DNA of 64,000 nucleotides, taken from assembly GCA_940671915.1 (NCBI GenBank), contig CALNVZ010003426.1, forward strand, positions 14,346,512-14,410,511, written 5' to 3'. Under the pieces are notes generated by a model. The model was not told the origin of the DNA, made no database searches, and saw nothing but the letters and a program-made list of their open reading frames with translations. Below, in pieces: positions 1 through 11,080 of this stretch (position 1 is the first letter of the stretch; each line of letters starts with the position of its first letter). This stretch comes from Paracentrotus lividus (Eukaryota; Echinodermata; Echinoidea; Camarodonta; Echinidae). Made by a program: the position numbers and the translations under genes.

Positions 1-1036
1 CCCCCCCCCCCTCAGGTAGCGGAGGGGATGACCTATTGGCCCTACCAATAATATTCCATTTTTTTTAATCCTTATAAACAAAGTTAATTAAAAAAAAAAA
101 AAAACATGGATTCTATAACATAATAATGTTTAACAAACTGTAAACTGTAATGCTCCAATATAGGTAGGCCTAGTTTTAATCCATAAGACATGGTAGATCT
201 ATTTGGTAGATTTTTGTTACTGAAAGGGAGCTGGGATTGGTCGGTTTACCGACGTTAATTTGCTATATAAACAACAACGTTAATCCTGATTCAATTGTAA
301 CGATAGGTCTAGGTCTACAATCGAAGTCGAGAATAGTACTTACCGGTAGATCTATAGATCTAGGCTTAACATAGTTAGGTCTACAGTCTTCAAGTAATCT
401 AGATTAGGCCTAACTATGCCACGGCTATAGGCCTACTAGGGACAGGCCCATGCACTGTAGGTTAATATGCTATGCCTATAGGCCTAGTCCAGACTTGGTC
501 TAGACCTAGGCTAGCCCTAGCAGGCTAGGGTCGGTAATATATGTTTTTCTTTGTTTTTGTTTCATTGTCTAATTTAGAGGGGGTCTAGACTTTAGTATTA
601 GATCTACTAGCTAACAGTTATACCCAGTTATTGGGTGTCCGGACGGGTTGGGTGTCCGGACACTCAGTTTTTATCAGCCATTTGAAAGGATTTACAAGCA
701 ATGTCTTTGGAGTTTTTTAGCACAAAATGTTTGAAAATATTGTGGAGAACAAATATTGATGATGATAAGAAACATTCAGCTTATATTTTTGGCTTATTCC
801 TGAGACCAAAAACCAGGCTTCATTTTTGTTAGGCGTCCGGACACCCAACCCCACATCCTACATGTTAACTGTTATATTTGTTAGATTTAACATTATACAC
901 CAGAGATCTAGATTTATAATTAGATCGATCTTAAATTGGAAATCTATATCTAACGTCAAATCTATCTAATCTGCTGGATCCCCCTCCTCCAACCCCCCCC
1001 CCCCCCCCCCTCAGGTAGCGGAGGGGATGACCTATT
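1..1036. repeat. Direct repeat pair 999 bp apart (C-run plus 26-bp word)
   Basis: A C-run followed by TCAGGTAGCGGAGGGGATGA and CCTATT occurs at 1-37 and again at about 993-1036. The first copy is cut by the window edge. The intervening kilobase is non-coding and rich in TAGATCTAG and TAGGCCTA words. This could be a tandem duplication, the ends of an inserted element, or an assembly duplication across a poly-C tract. The sequence alone does not decide. Confidence 0.7.
646..850. repeat. Small inverted repeat around GGTGTCCGGACAC
   Basis: GGGTTGGGTGTCCGGAC near 646 is answered in reverse complement by GTCCGGACACCCAACCC near 834. The loop is about 170 bp and non-coding. It looks like a small foldback element. 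No target duplication is evident. Confidence 0.5.
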
Positions 1037-2002
1037 TGTTGGTGAATCTTCTTATGTGTAATTTGGGGGTCAAAATTTCCAAACTTCTCCGGTAGAACAA
1101 TTCGTGGTCATAGCATAGGTTTGTCTTTGTAATACGCATGCGTCAGGGATATTGCCGTGATTAGACTTTAGACAAGTCATTACAACCATAATTATATTTT
1201 TATACCATTTCATGGTAATGAACCAAAATATCTGAGATTACTTACATTAGTAGTCATGAATTATTTGTTATTTTAGTTTTTGAGCCCATTTTTCTTGCAT
1301 CAGCCTCTTTTTCGTAACAAAACTTACAAACTATAAAAAAAGAACGTCTTGATCAAGGCTACTCCAGGGTCCCCCTTTTATTCCAGCTTTATCAATATGG
1401 CGAATCGGGCAAATTTACGATACTGACGAAAACGCAAAGAAAATCTTCTTATTCTGGGAGCTATTCATGTTTGTTTTATTTACCATATTCCGGCTGGTAT
1501 GCTTAGATAAGTGGCATTGCATGTATGTGTATCATTTGTTATAAACATTTTTGGGGGGTTGAATTTTCATCATTTTATTGGGGGAAACGGTGAGCATGGG
1601 CCAGATGCATATGTTAGCTTCAGGACGCCGCCACTTCGTGGCGGCGTCCCGGGGCTACTCTAATCCTAGCCCTACGCCGAAGCTTTGGCGTGGGACTCCG
1701 ATTTGTGTTTACTTTTAGCACGGGTTATATTTATCCGTTTTATTTGGTCCCCTGTTATTAGATCTTACTACGGTTAGCTTTACATCTGGTATAATATATT
1801 CCTGAATCTAAAAAATGCTTTACTTACCGACAGAGTTTATTGAGGGTTTTTTCTGCAGCAACTCAAATGACTCAAGTCAAAGATGTCTATTCAGATCCGC
1901 TGAACTCCTTTTGTGCGGTACGTGTGTGATGAAATATTAACACGTAAAATCCCATAGAGATTGCGCTTGAGAAATAAAAAAGTTTCAGCAATCAATTACC
2001 AG
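1037..2002. other. No gene; two strong hairpins
   Basis: No coding signal is seen. A perfect 12-bp GC-rich stem (GGACGCCGCCAC, loop TTC) lies at 1623-1649. A second, weaker stem built on ACGCC/GGCGT lies at about 1671-1695. The two are 20 bp apart. Confidence 0.6.
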
Positions 2003-2239
2003 TGGGGTGTAACACAAAGACTTACGATTGATTAAATTTACGATTGATTTTTTCTTGGTAACCTCATTGGAAAACCAGGAACAGTCATGGATTAGGATTT
2101 GGATGTGATTGAGAGAAGGGTTAGGGCTAGGGTTAGGATAAAGATCATCAACTTTGGAGCATCCTGTCCATGATGAGGCTACCGAGAAAAAATCAATCGT
2201 AACTTTTAATCAATCGTAGGTCTTTGTGTTACACCCCCC
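2003..2239. mobile_element. Foldback MITE-like element, ~67-bp inverted arms
   Basis: The left arm (2003-2069) and right arm (about 2172-2239) are reverse complements with few mismatches. Both carry GGGGTGTAACACAAAGAC at the tip and two ACGATTGATT words. The ~100-bp centre is non-coding. The structure fits a non-autonomous DNA element. No convincing target-site duplication is seen, so the superfamily is open. Confidence 0.75.
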
Positions 2240-2489
2240 ATGTCAAGAAAAAGTGCGACATCCTTCGCGCTGATTGGTCAATGCAAAAAAGTCGTTTGTC
2301 GTGCTGGGAGAAATCGCTCACTGAGCGATTTTAATTTTGGGCAAAAACAGTCGTGCACGACAGTTCGTAAACGACAAAGGCGGTTTGAACGATGCCATAA
2401 GATTTGCATTAGAGCGATTTTTCAGAAAAGTCGTGTTGTCGTTGTGTCGTGTCGTTTGTCGTTTATCGTGTTCGGTGTGCAGAGGCTTT
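2240..2489. repeat. Harbinger-like MITE fragment (right end)
   Basis: The 3' tip GTTCGGTGTGCAGAGGC resembles the right tip of the MITE at 11601-11842 (CTCGGTGTGACGAGGCC). The interior shares the words TGGGCAAAAAC and an ATCGCT...AGCGAT hairpin with it. Many GTCGTTTGTCG-type words are present. The left end is missing where the neighbouring foldback begins. The 112-residue plus-strand frame here has no recognisable protein. Confidence 0.45.
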
Positions 2490-3505
2490 TAGGCCTAGCA
2501 GTACCTCTCGCTGAACCAGCTGTCTTGGGTTTCTTGTCTGCTTGTGGAACAGAAACAAATTTAGGATTGTTGTTTTGATTCTGTTTCTGGTTTTGGTTTT
2601 GTTTTGGGTTTTGATTCTTACTAGACTGGAACTTGTCACTTTTCTGATACATAAAAGTATGAAGTCCATGCGCATGCACGTACACCTCAGCGCATTCAAC
2701 CATTTCATCCAACTTCTCACAGTTCCTCTTTCAGAAACCCAACTACCTCCTTGGGACAACAATTTATGAATTGCTCCCGCAACACCAAATCTACAATATC
2801 CTCATATTCATTGCGAACCTTAGACATCTCTATCCACTTGCTAAAATACGCCTTCATTCGTATAGAGAATTGTTTTGGTCTCTCTTCCTTGATTGGCCTA
2901 GCCGATCTAAACTTTTTCCGATACCCATCTTCTGTGAGATGAAAGTAATCCAAAAGTTCCTGTTTGAGTTTATCATAGTCTGTTCGATTAGCGCTATCCA
3001 TTCTGTTTACTACATCTAGTGACTTACCCGTCAAGTTAGAAATTAAGTGTAAGCATCTTAAATGGTTAGGTACATTTTGTGTATCCATCAACAACTCGAA
3101 CTTTGTGATATATGAATCAAAGTTATCAGTGCTTTCATCAAACTTCCCGACTTTCAACTTGAGTCCACCAAATTCAATGGGGTTTTCATCTTTTTTCTCT
3201 TGCTTAATTTTAGCCAAGCGCAATTCGTGTTCTCTTTCCTTTTCTCTTTCCAAACGAGTTTCTTCACGTTCTTTCTCCTTCTCCAAACGTTCTTTCTCTT
3301 TCTCCAAACGTTCTCTCTCTTTCTCCAAGCGTTCTTTCTCCTTCTCCTCACGCTCTTTCTCCTTTTCCAACCGTTCTCTGTCCTTATCTTCACGATCTTT
3401 TAACTCGCTACAACGAGCTGACACCCAGCTACTCAACTCACCTCCAGTGAGACCCATTTCCCTTCCAATTGAGGAAAATTCTTTGATTTTCTGAACACTA
3501 GCCAT
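2490..3505 (-). pseudogene. gag-like remnant of the LTR fossil
   Basis: The predicted protein starts MASVQKIKEF. It has a long charged coiled-coil of EKERLEKERE-type repeats (roughly residues 38-105) and then a capsid-like helical domain. That domain has the motif pattern of metazoan Ty3/Gypsy gag and the related SCAN-type fold (FRSARPIKEERPKQFSIRM and REQFINCCPKEV). An asparagine/glutamine-rich tail follows. It is treated as a fossil; the frame is not intact over the whole region. Confidence 0.75.
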
Positions 3506-4194
3506 ACTGACTATATTCCGACACTTCTTAACTTAAATCGTGTAAAGCGTTCGCATATACAGGCAACCACAACACCTGTAATAATCTGACAACAGAATGT
3601 CAACCCCTAGCACCTTAATAATAATTAATTAAGCGTACTAAAAAAATGTATCTCCAACCGAGCATACATTCAACCATGCACAAACACACTTTAACGAATA
3701 AGCTTCGAAACCAGCACACGCAATGCTATTGCAATGCATACACAAATAAGTTTAACACGAATGTAGCCTACCCGCACATTCAATAATGCTATGCACACAA
3801 TCAGCGAAACACGAATGACAGTAATTATGTGAACCCCGGCAGAACCTGAATGTTCTCCCCGACACTTTCGGCTATACCCTCGAACAACAGCCCGCTGATA
3901 TAATAATACACACGAGTCACCCTGTTTTCCCGGCCGAACCGAAACGTCAACAATCTCGCAGTGCGAAATATTAATTATTCACAATAATTCACTGTCCTAT
4001 TCAATCTGATAGATCTAGCAATGATGCATTAACTTATTTAGCATTGATGTTTATTCAAGCTTCATTACCATGATCACATCACGGTTTCGATACATACATT
4101 GGGGGAAAGTAAAGTACATGTATGCATCAGTTATTAAATATCCAAGTTAAGTTTAATAATGGATATTTCAAGCAAATAATAACAGTAGCAGGGT

Positions 4195-4213
4195 CTCGGT
4201 GGGACCTCCAAAT
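4195..4213 (-). other. Primer-binding site of the LTR fossil
   Basis: On the plus strand the bases TCGGTGGGACCTCCA sit directly against the LTR edge. This is the form of a tRNA 3' end with CCA, so on the element strand it is a tRNA primer-binding site starting TGGAGGTCCCACC. The tRNA identity was not determined. Confidence 0.6.
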
Positions 4214-4771
4214 TGTCACGGGTGTGATATTATTTTTTGTTGACCGCTGCTTACTGTTATTGAAACTTGTTTCACTTCAATGAAAAAAACATTGAAACTT
4301 GATCTGAATGAAATTATGATTGAGATTTTATTTAAGCTTGTCTCATCTCAACATAAAATTCAATGAACAATTGAACAAAATATACAATATTGACTCATCT
4401 TAATAATAAAAGTCTTCTCGCATCTGATGTCCTCTGTCTAGTCCGCTGTGATGTCCACCGCCACGGCTCCGGGGTTGAAAGCTGCTGCGTGCTCCGGTTC
4501 ATTCCTCCTCGTCTCGTTGAGCCTCCGCCGTCTTAAGTTGATCTCTCTCGATCCATAGTTGAATTCCCCGCTTACGACTCGGCACTAACGTAGTAAAGTT
4601 TCTTATATTAAACTAGACCTCGCAGAACATCGGTAACAATTAATTGATGAAATAATTGTAAGTCATCACCAAAATAAATCTTTGAAACAGGAGTAAATTA
4701 AATAAATAAACGAAGTCAAATCATGCTTCGCCTCCTTCTTCCCGCATGGCTCAAGCTCCTGTGACGTAACA
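4214..4771 (-). repeat. 5' LTR of the fossil
   Basis: On the minus strand it begins TGTTACGTCACAGG and ends CACCCGTGACA, giving TG...CA ends with short inverted terminal words. It is about 558 bp. No second copy lies in the window, so LTR divergence cannot be measured. Confidence 0.7.
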
Positions 4772-5535
4772 ATACAATTTGCTCTTGTCTATTTCCGTAA
4801 ACCCGTCAATCCAAAATGCCTGCCTAGTAATCTACAATACGTACATTTCGCTCTGTATAATTTCCTGACACATTCATAACAACACAGGGTGAAGTAGTTA
4901 CATCTTATGTGGGGATTTTTAAATTACTTTTGAAGGGCCCCACATTTTTAATTCAGTGCCCCTATTTAAGTCCATTGTTCCACTGACCCTTAATATTTCA
5001 ACATATTTGAATTGCTCATGAAATTTCCTTTAAAAAAATATACATTTACAAGGAGTGTCTTCATTAAATTAAACAAATAGTCTTAACCTTCAATGGGCAT
5101 GGTTATTTTGGTCATCTTACCACCAAGGGTGGGGGCGAATCCACCCTCCCTATTTGACCAAATTTGCTAAAATTTTGAATATATTTGAGGTATATTAGAA
5201 TAAATAAGCCTGCTAAGTTTCATAGTTCTACCTCAAATACTTTTTGAGCAATCGGCATATGTAATTAGCACTTTACTTTTTTGCATTTGGACTACATGTT
5301 TAATACACAAGTCTATGGGGAAACCAAAAGCGCATAGCGCAACTATTTCTAATGCTGCGCATTACCAGATGGTCGAAACTAAATAAATTTGGTATCAACA
5401 TATACGTAAGACCGTATGCTAAAATGTCACGAAAGCTTATGGCACACAAAAGATATCTCTAATCTGATTTCGGCAAATTAACTAGGGCATTGATAATCCC
5501 ATAGACTTTGTGTAGGTCCAGGTGTTTGGCCACCA
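4772..5535. other. No gene recognised
   Basis: AT-rich sequence without a convincing reading frame, inverted repeat or known element. I see nothing specific here. Confidence 0.5.
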
Positions 5536-5538
5536 CTG

Positions 5539-5592
<54 letters not shown>
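5536..5592. repeat. (TA)n microsatellite
   Basis: About 57 bp of nearly pure TA dinucleotide. Just downstream, the palindrome-containing word GTCACACACGTGACCCA occurs twice (about 5629-5665). A third copy lies at about 6913. Confidence 0.9.
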
Positions 5593-5599
<7 letters not shown>

Positions 5600-5849
5600 T
5601 ATTCATTTTTCTGTACAGTTTGCTATAGGTCACACACGTGACCCACTAAAATGTCACACACGTGACCCGACATCACGATATAAAATAATAGATTAAAAAA
5701 AAGAAATTTCAGAGATGACTCCTATCCAGCACGTAAATGTTTATTATTATGTACAACCAATGGGGGAACTGAAGGCGGGGCCATGTTGACAGATGTATAG
5801 GCATGGGCGCAAGAGGCCGCTGATTATTTTCTCTTTTTGTCTTTCTCCA

Positions 5850-6650
5850 AGGTTGAAAAAATTTATTAAAACTCCCAGTAAAATATCTATTGAGATTTAA
5901 CATGTACTACTTACGCATTTGGTCATGTTATCTCCTGAAATTTCCATCTGAATAAACAATTTTGGTAATCAGGCTCCAAAGGCATTTAAAAACTCATTTC
6001 GTGATTAACGTAATTGAAGCAAGGCTACTATCATAATCTGATTTTAACTTTCATCAATTTGTCGTCTTCTCTGAATTTATGTGACTATCTTGTATCTTGG
6101 ATCTAATGTGATAGTATAATGCGATGTTGCTGTGATATTTGGTAAAGATGTATTTTGTGTGATTTTTTGTAAATCGTCGTTTAATTACATACACAAAATA
6201 CATCATGTGGGACAATGTATCATTATGCTAACAAGGTCATGCCAGGTTGTCTCACTCCAAGGCTGATTAAAAAAAAAAAAATCAGTAAAATATCTAATGA
6301 GATTTAAAATGTTCTTCTTACGAATTTGGTGACGTTTTCCCTTTAATCTTCCATCGATATAAACAATTTAGGTAATCAGGCTCCAAAGGCAATTACAAAC
6401 TAATTTGATGATTTACGTAATTGAAGCAAGCCTACTATCATAATTTGATTTTTTGGAACTTCTAACTTTCAACCCAGTTCGTCGTCGTCTCTGAATTTCT
6501 GTGGCTATCTTGTATCTTGTATCTTATTTAAAAGTATATCTACGATGTTTCTGTGATATTTGGCAAAGATGTATTTTGTGTGCTTTCTTGTAAATCGTCG
6601 TTTAAGTACATACACAAAATACATAGCGTGGGACTATGTTTCATATATAT
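5850..6650. repeat. Two-copy tandem duplication, ~405-bp period
   Basis: About 5850-6250 and 6255-6650 align over their length. Landmarks are GTAATCAGGCTCCAAAGGCA and TTTGTAAATCGTCGTTTAA. Each copy ends in a hairpin in which GATGTATTTTGTGTG pairs with CATACACAAAATACAT. The copies are moderately diverged. No coding capacity is seen. Confidence 0.85.
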
Positions 6651-7120
6651 TCATTAGGGTTAGGCGTGCGCGTGCGGCATTGTTCATGTAATGGCATTGT
6701 TGAGTTGTTCATGGCATTGTTCAGGTGCATTGATTCTTTTAAACATGGCGACCCGCTCAGTCTTGCCGCTATGAACATACGTGCCAGTAGTATTTTATGG
6801 TTAGCAGGTCCATAATGCATATCTCACAGCAATAAGAATATTTCATCATTTCAAAACTCACAGGAATTTCAAAATGAAATTGAACTTTCAAAATCATGCC
6901 GTTCTGTGAAGTCACACACGTGACCCACTTCTTTTGACCTCTGACCTTGAACATGCATATTGTAAATATCAAAAAATATTTCCAAGATAATGAAACAAAA
7001 TATATTAGCATGATATAAACATTAAATCAGTATATCTTTAAAATTGTTAGAGTTATAGCCAATTAAAGTCAAGATTTTGCATAATTCTCGGACACACAAC
7101 GCTGACCACGAATGGTCCAT
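6651..7120. other. No gene recognised
   Basis: Short open frames only. It contains the third GTCACACACGTGACCCA word near 6913. No element ends are recognised. Confidence 0.5.
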
Positions 7121-7203
7121 TAACTCCAGTCGCTACCTTTTTAATCGTAATTTCATCCATCTTCCTATTGCTAAGTGGATGAATATTGGAGAAAATATTG
7201 CAG
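7121..7203 (-). pseudogene. Copy A of the signal-anchor first exon, left half
   Basis: On the minus strand the ATG at 7160 begins MDEITIKKVATGV, identical to the exon at 12699-12621. The copy then diverges, so the hydrophobic segment and splice donor are lost. The upstream flank matches 12700-12740 and breaks at ATTGCAG (7197-7203), exactly where a 2-kb element is inserted. The rest of the flank resumes at 9246. Confidence 0.7.
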
Positions 7204-7767
7204 TCATTGGCGTTCTGTCCTGAAGGGGAAGAGGCGGGGGGACGTGTCTCCCCCCCCCCCTCCACGAATTTTCAGGAGCCGAAATGCCCCCCCCATGAAT
7301 TTTTAGGAGGTGAAATGTCCCCCCCCCCCCCCGATTTCGTGGTAAAAATATCAATATTTTTCTTCTTATTATTATTATTCTCCTTCTTCTTCTTCTTCTT
7401 CTTCTTCTTTCTTTGTTTTTTGTTTTCTCTTTTTCTCTCTTTCATTCTGTGTTTTCCCATCAAAATTTATTTTGGACCATTCATCTTTTCATTGAGCCCG
7501 AGATCCATTTCCTTTTCCCTCTGGATTCGCACAATGAAATCTACAGTAGATGTGTAACGCGACTTGTATACTTTTATTTGACTCTGCCAGCCACGATCCA
7601 GCATTCAGTGCCTCACTGCCTCCGCGCTCTAACCGCTGCGCGCGCCAGCTGGCCGGCCGCCGAGCGAGCGATATGTGCCGCACACACATTTAACTTGTAA
7701 ACTTACTTTTGAGTTACGGCACTTTAGAGAACATAAAGATGGCAAGAACATCGAAGGCGAAAAAGGT

Positions 7768-8655
7768 AATTACATATCTAAAAATTTCAGCTCGTGCTTA
7801 CATTGTTGAATGAAATAAGTATTTTCTTTAAGAACTTAGCACAAAAACGCTTAAAATTAAATGTTTTGAAGTCGATATATCAAAAATTGTAGGCTCGCGC
7901 TTCGCGCTCGCATTAATTAATGAGATATGTATCTTCTTTATAAACATAGCATTAAAAGAAAAACCTTTAAATGCACCGTTCTCAGCATGATATGTCAAAA
8001 ATTTTCCGCTCGCGCTCCCATTGTATAAATTTATATCTTCTTAATAAGCGTGGCGTTAAAAAAAAAAAAAAACCGCTTAAAATGCACTGTTTTCATGTTC
8101 AAAAATATTCGGCTCGCGCTTTGCGCTCGCATTGTTTAATGAGAAGTATCTTTTTAAAAAGCATAGCACAAAAAAAAAACTTTAAATGCACTCTTTTTAG
8201 GTTGATATATCTACAATTTTCAGCTTCGCGTTCGCATTCTTTAATGGGATAATATGTATCTTCCTTATAAACATAGGATAAAGACGCTTAAAAAATGCAC
8301 TGTTTTCAGGCCTTCAGGTATCTGATATATTATCAAAAATTTTCGGCTCGCGCTTCGCGCTCGCATTGTTTAATGAGATAAGTATCTTCTTAAAAAGCAT
8401 AGCACAAAAGAAAATTTTAAATGCACTGTTTTAAGGTTGATATATCTAAAAAAATTTCAACTCGCGCTTCGCGCTCACATTGTTTAGTGAGATAATATGT
8501 TTCTTCCTTGTAAACAAAGCATAAACACGCTTAAAAATGCATTGTTTTCAGGTTAAGAAATTATCAAAAATTTTCGATTCGCGCTTGGCGCTCGCATTGT
8601 TTAATGAGGTAAGAATCTTGTATAATTTTTTCTTCTTTATACCCATAGCGTTCAA
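7768..8655. repeat. ~115-bp tandem array, about 8 units
   Basis: Each unit carries CTCGCGCTTCGCGCTCGCAT, then TTGTTTAATGAGAT, a cytosine-poor spacer and AAATGCACTGTTTTCAGG. The CTCGCGCTT core occurs near 7788, 7891, 8005, 8109, 8220, 8343, 8458 and 8575, so spacing varies between about 103 and 123 bp. Divergence is moderate. The array is internal to the 7204-9245 element. Confidence 0.85.
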
Positions 8656-8855
8656 AACGTTTACATTATGGAACATTTTTGCTTTTTAGGAAACATAAAC
8701 ATTTAACCTTTTGTTTACTCTTGTTTTATTCAGCCTATTAGTTCACTGTTTCTGATACTAAATTTATATTGGGAGGGTGGGGGATATGTTAACAATAATG
8801 ACACACCATACCTTGTAAACATCGCTTTCTATATCCTCTGAACCCTCCCCGCACC

Positions 8856-9177
8856 CAGAGTGGGTAGATAGAGAGAGTGGCGACAACGGAAGTCGTCTCT
8901 GATTGGTCAATTTTTTCATGGGGCTCAAAATGGAACTATGCTTCATAAGCAGTTGATGCCCTCAACAGCTGATTCAGTGCCAATGGAACTTTTTTTTTGC
9001 AACCAGCTGATGTGTTTTAATAATACGCTGCCAGGATGCGCGGTCAGGATGCGTCTTAACATAATTGCCGCAATGATCACAAAAATAGTTCCTTTCAGCT
9101 CCCCATGTTTGACCTTTGACTGTGCGCACCTAGTTTTGGGTACGCGTGTCGGTCACTCTCTCTATCTACCCACTCTG
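8856..9177. mobile_element. hAT-type MITE with perfect 8-bp target duplication
   Basis: The inverted termini begin CAGAGTGGGTAGATAGAGAG and are 24 bp long and perfect. They are flanked by CCCGCACC at 8848-8855 and 9178-9185. An 8-bp duplication and a CAGAG tip are hallmarks of the hAT superfamily. The 322-bp element has no coding capacity. The perfect ends and duplication suggest a recent insertion, younger than the 2-kb element that contains it. Confidence 0.92.
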
Positions 9178-9245
9178 CCCGCACCCATCCCTCGCTGAAC
9201 TTGTGTCCCCCCCCCCCCCCGGTCTAATTCGGACTGACGCCCATG

Positions 9246-9500
9246 ATTGCAGGTATTCAGGGTAAACTTGAACTCCGCGATACTGAATGTTTAGTGCGGA
9301 ACTTATAGTGGTAATGTCAGCAAAGTATTCCCTTTTTTTTTGCGTTGATATGGTGATGGGGAATCCCCAGTTTTGCAATTGCGTTCAATCATCAGCCCCG
9401 TATGCTAATGAGCTGAATTGGAAAACTAATTATCCGTCTCGCGCACACGCGCGCAGCCACTTTTTCATGCACTCTAAAAGAGCCCCTTTTTTTGTCGATA
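9246..9500 (-). repeat. Copy A upstream flank, right half
   Basis: This aligns with 12740-13000, including TGCAATTGCGTTCAATCATC and AAACTAATTATCCGTCTCGC. It is the distal half of the flank of the signal-anchor exon, separated from 7121-7203 by the 2-kb insertion. Confidence 0.8.
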
Positions 9501-10128
9501 ATTCCTTTTCAAAAGGTAAAAAAAAAAATTGTCCCTCTCGTAACCGATCAGAGTGGTAATTATCATGGATCTGCTTTGGAAAATAAATCAACAGAAACAG
9601 CTCTGTTTCGTCGGCCATGACAAAGAGAATTTATTTTGTCCCTTCATAAAAAAAAAAAAAACATCGATCATGATATGATACAAATAACTTCTTCTTTTTT
9701 TTCGTCATGTGGGACCTAAATTCTGGTCCAGACAGAAGAGGAATCGTTGATTAAAACAACTTTATTTCGTCATCATGAAAGGGACCATTTAAAAACTGTC
9801 ATCATATTTAAAGAATCGTTCTAAATATTTAATTAATTTAAAGTTTATTGTCATTATCAAAGGCAAAGGTCTATTTTTAATCAAGACAAATGAATTTATC
9901 AAAGGCACATACCAGTACAATAATAAATCTCTAGTGTGTATAATTTCTCTCCACAAAGAATTGTAAACTTTCAGAAATATACCCCTATGAGGGTTGATGA
10001 TTTTTGTAGGCCTACCTCTGACTCACGTTTCTACCGATATTCCGTAAATTCACAAATTGTCAGCCATAGTGAATAAAGATTAAAAATATCAACTTGATTA
10101 AACATGGAAGGGATGAAAATTATCGTCC
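9501..10128. other. No gene recognised
   Basis: AT-rich, with short A and T runs. No coding signal or inverted repeat was noted. Confidence 0.5.
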
Positions 10129-10341
10129 TCATCGAGAGCACCAGTCTTCATTAAATAAAAATGAATTGACCTGCTGGATCCTATCATAGAGAAAATCCTC
10201 TATCCAGTGTAGAGAGTGATCGACTTGCATATATCGAACCTTCTCGGTTAGCTTCGCTGTAACCATGGTATTGAATGTAGTTGATAAATTAACTAACGTA
10301 GCACGAGCGTAAGGGCAATTCCACGGTAACTGGCGTTGCAC
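10129..10341 (-). pseudogene. LINE reverse-transcriptase fragment
   Basis: The minus-strand translation contains LVNLSTTFNTMV and WIEDFLYDRIQQVNSF. These match the RT segment usually written LxDFSxAFNTxxP...WxxxFLxxRxQxV in non-LTR retrotransposons, where the F-DTV/FNT region lies before the catalytic YADD. The D of the consensus DFS is N here, and the frame stops soon after SR. Only about 70 codons survive with no YADD or endonuclease, so this is a dead 5'- and 3'-truncated relic. The clade is not assigned. Confidence 0.65.
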
Positions 10342-10820
10342 ATAGCCATAGTTTTCTCTTTTTTTTTTCTTTTTTTTTTTGGTTTGTACTGTTACAGTAC
10401 TACAGTAGTTACATAAATTAATTTACATGGGTCTTCAACTTTATATGCCGAAATAAGTTAGTGTTAAAGAAAGAGGTTGTGTAAAATTATTTTTTTTTTT
10501 TTTTTTGAAGAAAAAAAAAAAATCGCTATTCCCCCTCTCCAGCAGCATGCAGATCATATTTAGAAAAGAAGGGGCGCATACGGCAAATTGGAAAGTAAAA
10601 GGGGGCACAGAAGGCATTTTTCGTAGATATGATTTAAATGAAATCACGAACATCCATGCTTATGCACTTTGTGACTCTCAACATGAGAAGAAATGGGCAT
10701 GTACGTGCCCCTTTTTCACCGCCTGGGGCACCACTGTTCCTTCTCCTCTTTAAACACACTTCCCTCCTCTGTAAATAAACATAAGTTTATCTTTTTAACT
10801 TGGATATGTTTATGTATATG
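10342..10820. other. No gene; diverged copy of a dispersed repeat
   Basis: T and A homopolymers lie near 10360 and 10490-10525. About 10640-10745 is a diverged relative of the repeat at 12030-12170 and 18770-18910; it shares CATGCTTATGCACTTTG and a GGGCATGT..GTGCCCC core. Confidence 0.5.
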
Positions 10821-11080
10821 TTAAAGCTGGTGTATAGTTTCGGGAGTAAGAAAAAATAATTTTGATTCGCATTTAGATAAATTATGAAAGATTGAATCAA
10901 TAACAACAATTCGCCAACAAAGTAGCGCGTCACTTCCTGCATGGGTCAAGTAGCTTTCCCTGACGATGGTTCACGCACTTTCATTAGCAACCAATTGATA
11001 CATGTAGTAAACATATGACACAAAACACCGATTTTTTAGACGGAGATTTCTTCAAGATTTTGCGTAAATAGGATATAAAT

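Larger units (their letters stand above)
2490..4771 (-). mobile_element. LTR-retrotransposon fossil, Ty3/Gypsy-like, 5' portion
   Basis: Reading on the minus strand, a 558-bp LTR (TGTTACGTCAC...CCCGTGACA) is followed by a primer-binding site that pairs with a tRNA 3' end, an untranslated leader and a gag-like region. No pol, env or second LTR is seen downstream, so this is an incomplete and broken copy. With only one LTR it cannot be dated. A Harbinger-like fragment abuts its truncated end. Confidence 0.8.
7204..9245. mobile_element. 2.04-kb DNA element inserted in copy A, 7-bp target duplication
   Basis: ATTGCAG at 7197-7203 and again at 9246-9252 flanks the insert. The uninterrupted relative at 12.7 kb has this word once. 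The tips are similar inverted words (CATTGGCGTTCTGTCC on the left; CATGGGCGTCAGTCC as the complement on the right). The interior holds C-rich blocks, a CpG-rich stretch, the ~115-bp tandem array and a nested hAT-type MITE. No transposase frame is seen. The superfamily is not determined. Confidence 0.7.

Noticed and set aside
7739-7765. Short MARTSKAKK start followed by GTAATT, like a histone-type first exon
   Set aside because: It lies inside the 7204-9245 repeat element, the donor is weak and there is no second exon; likely chance.
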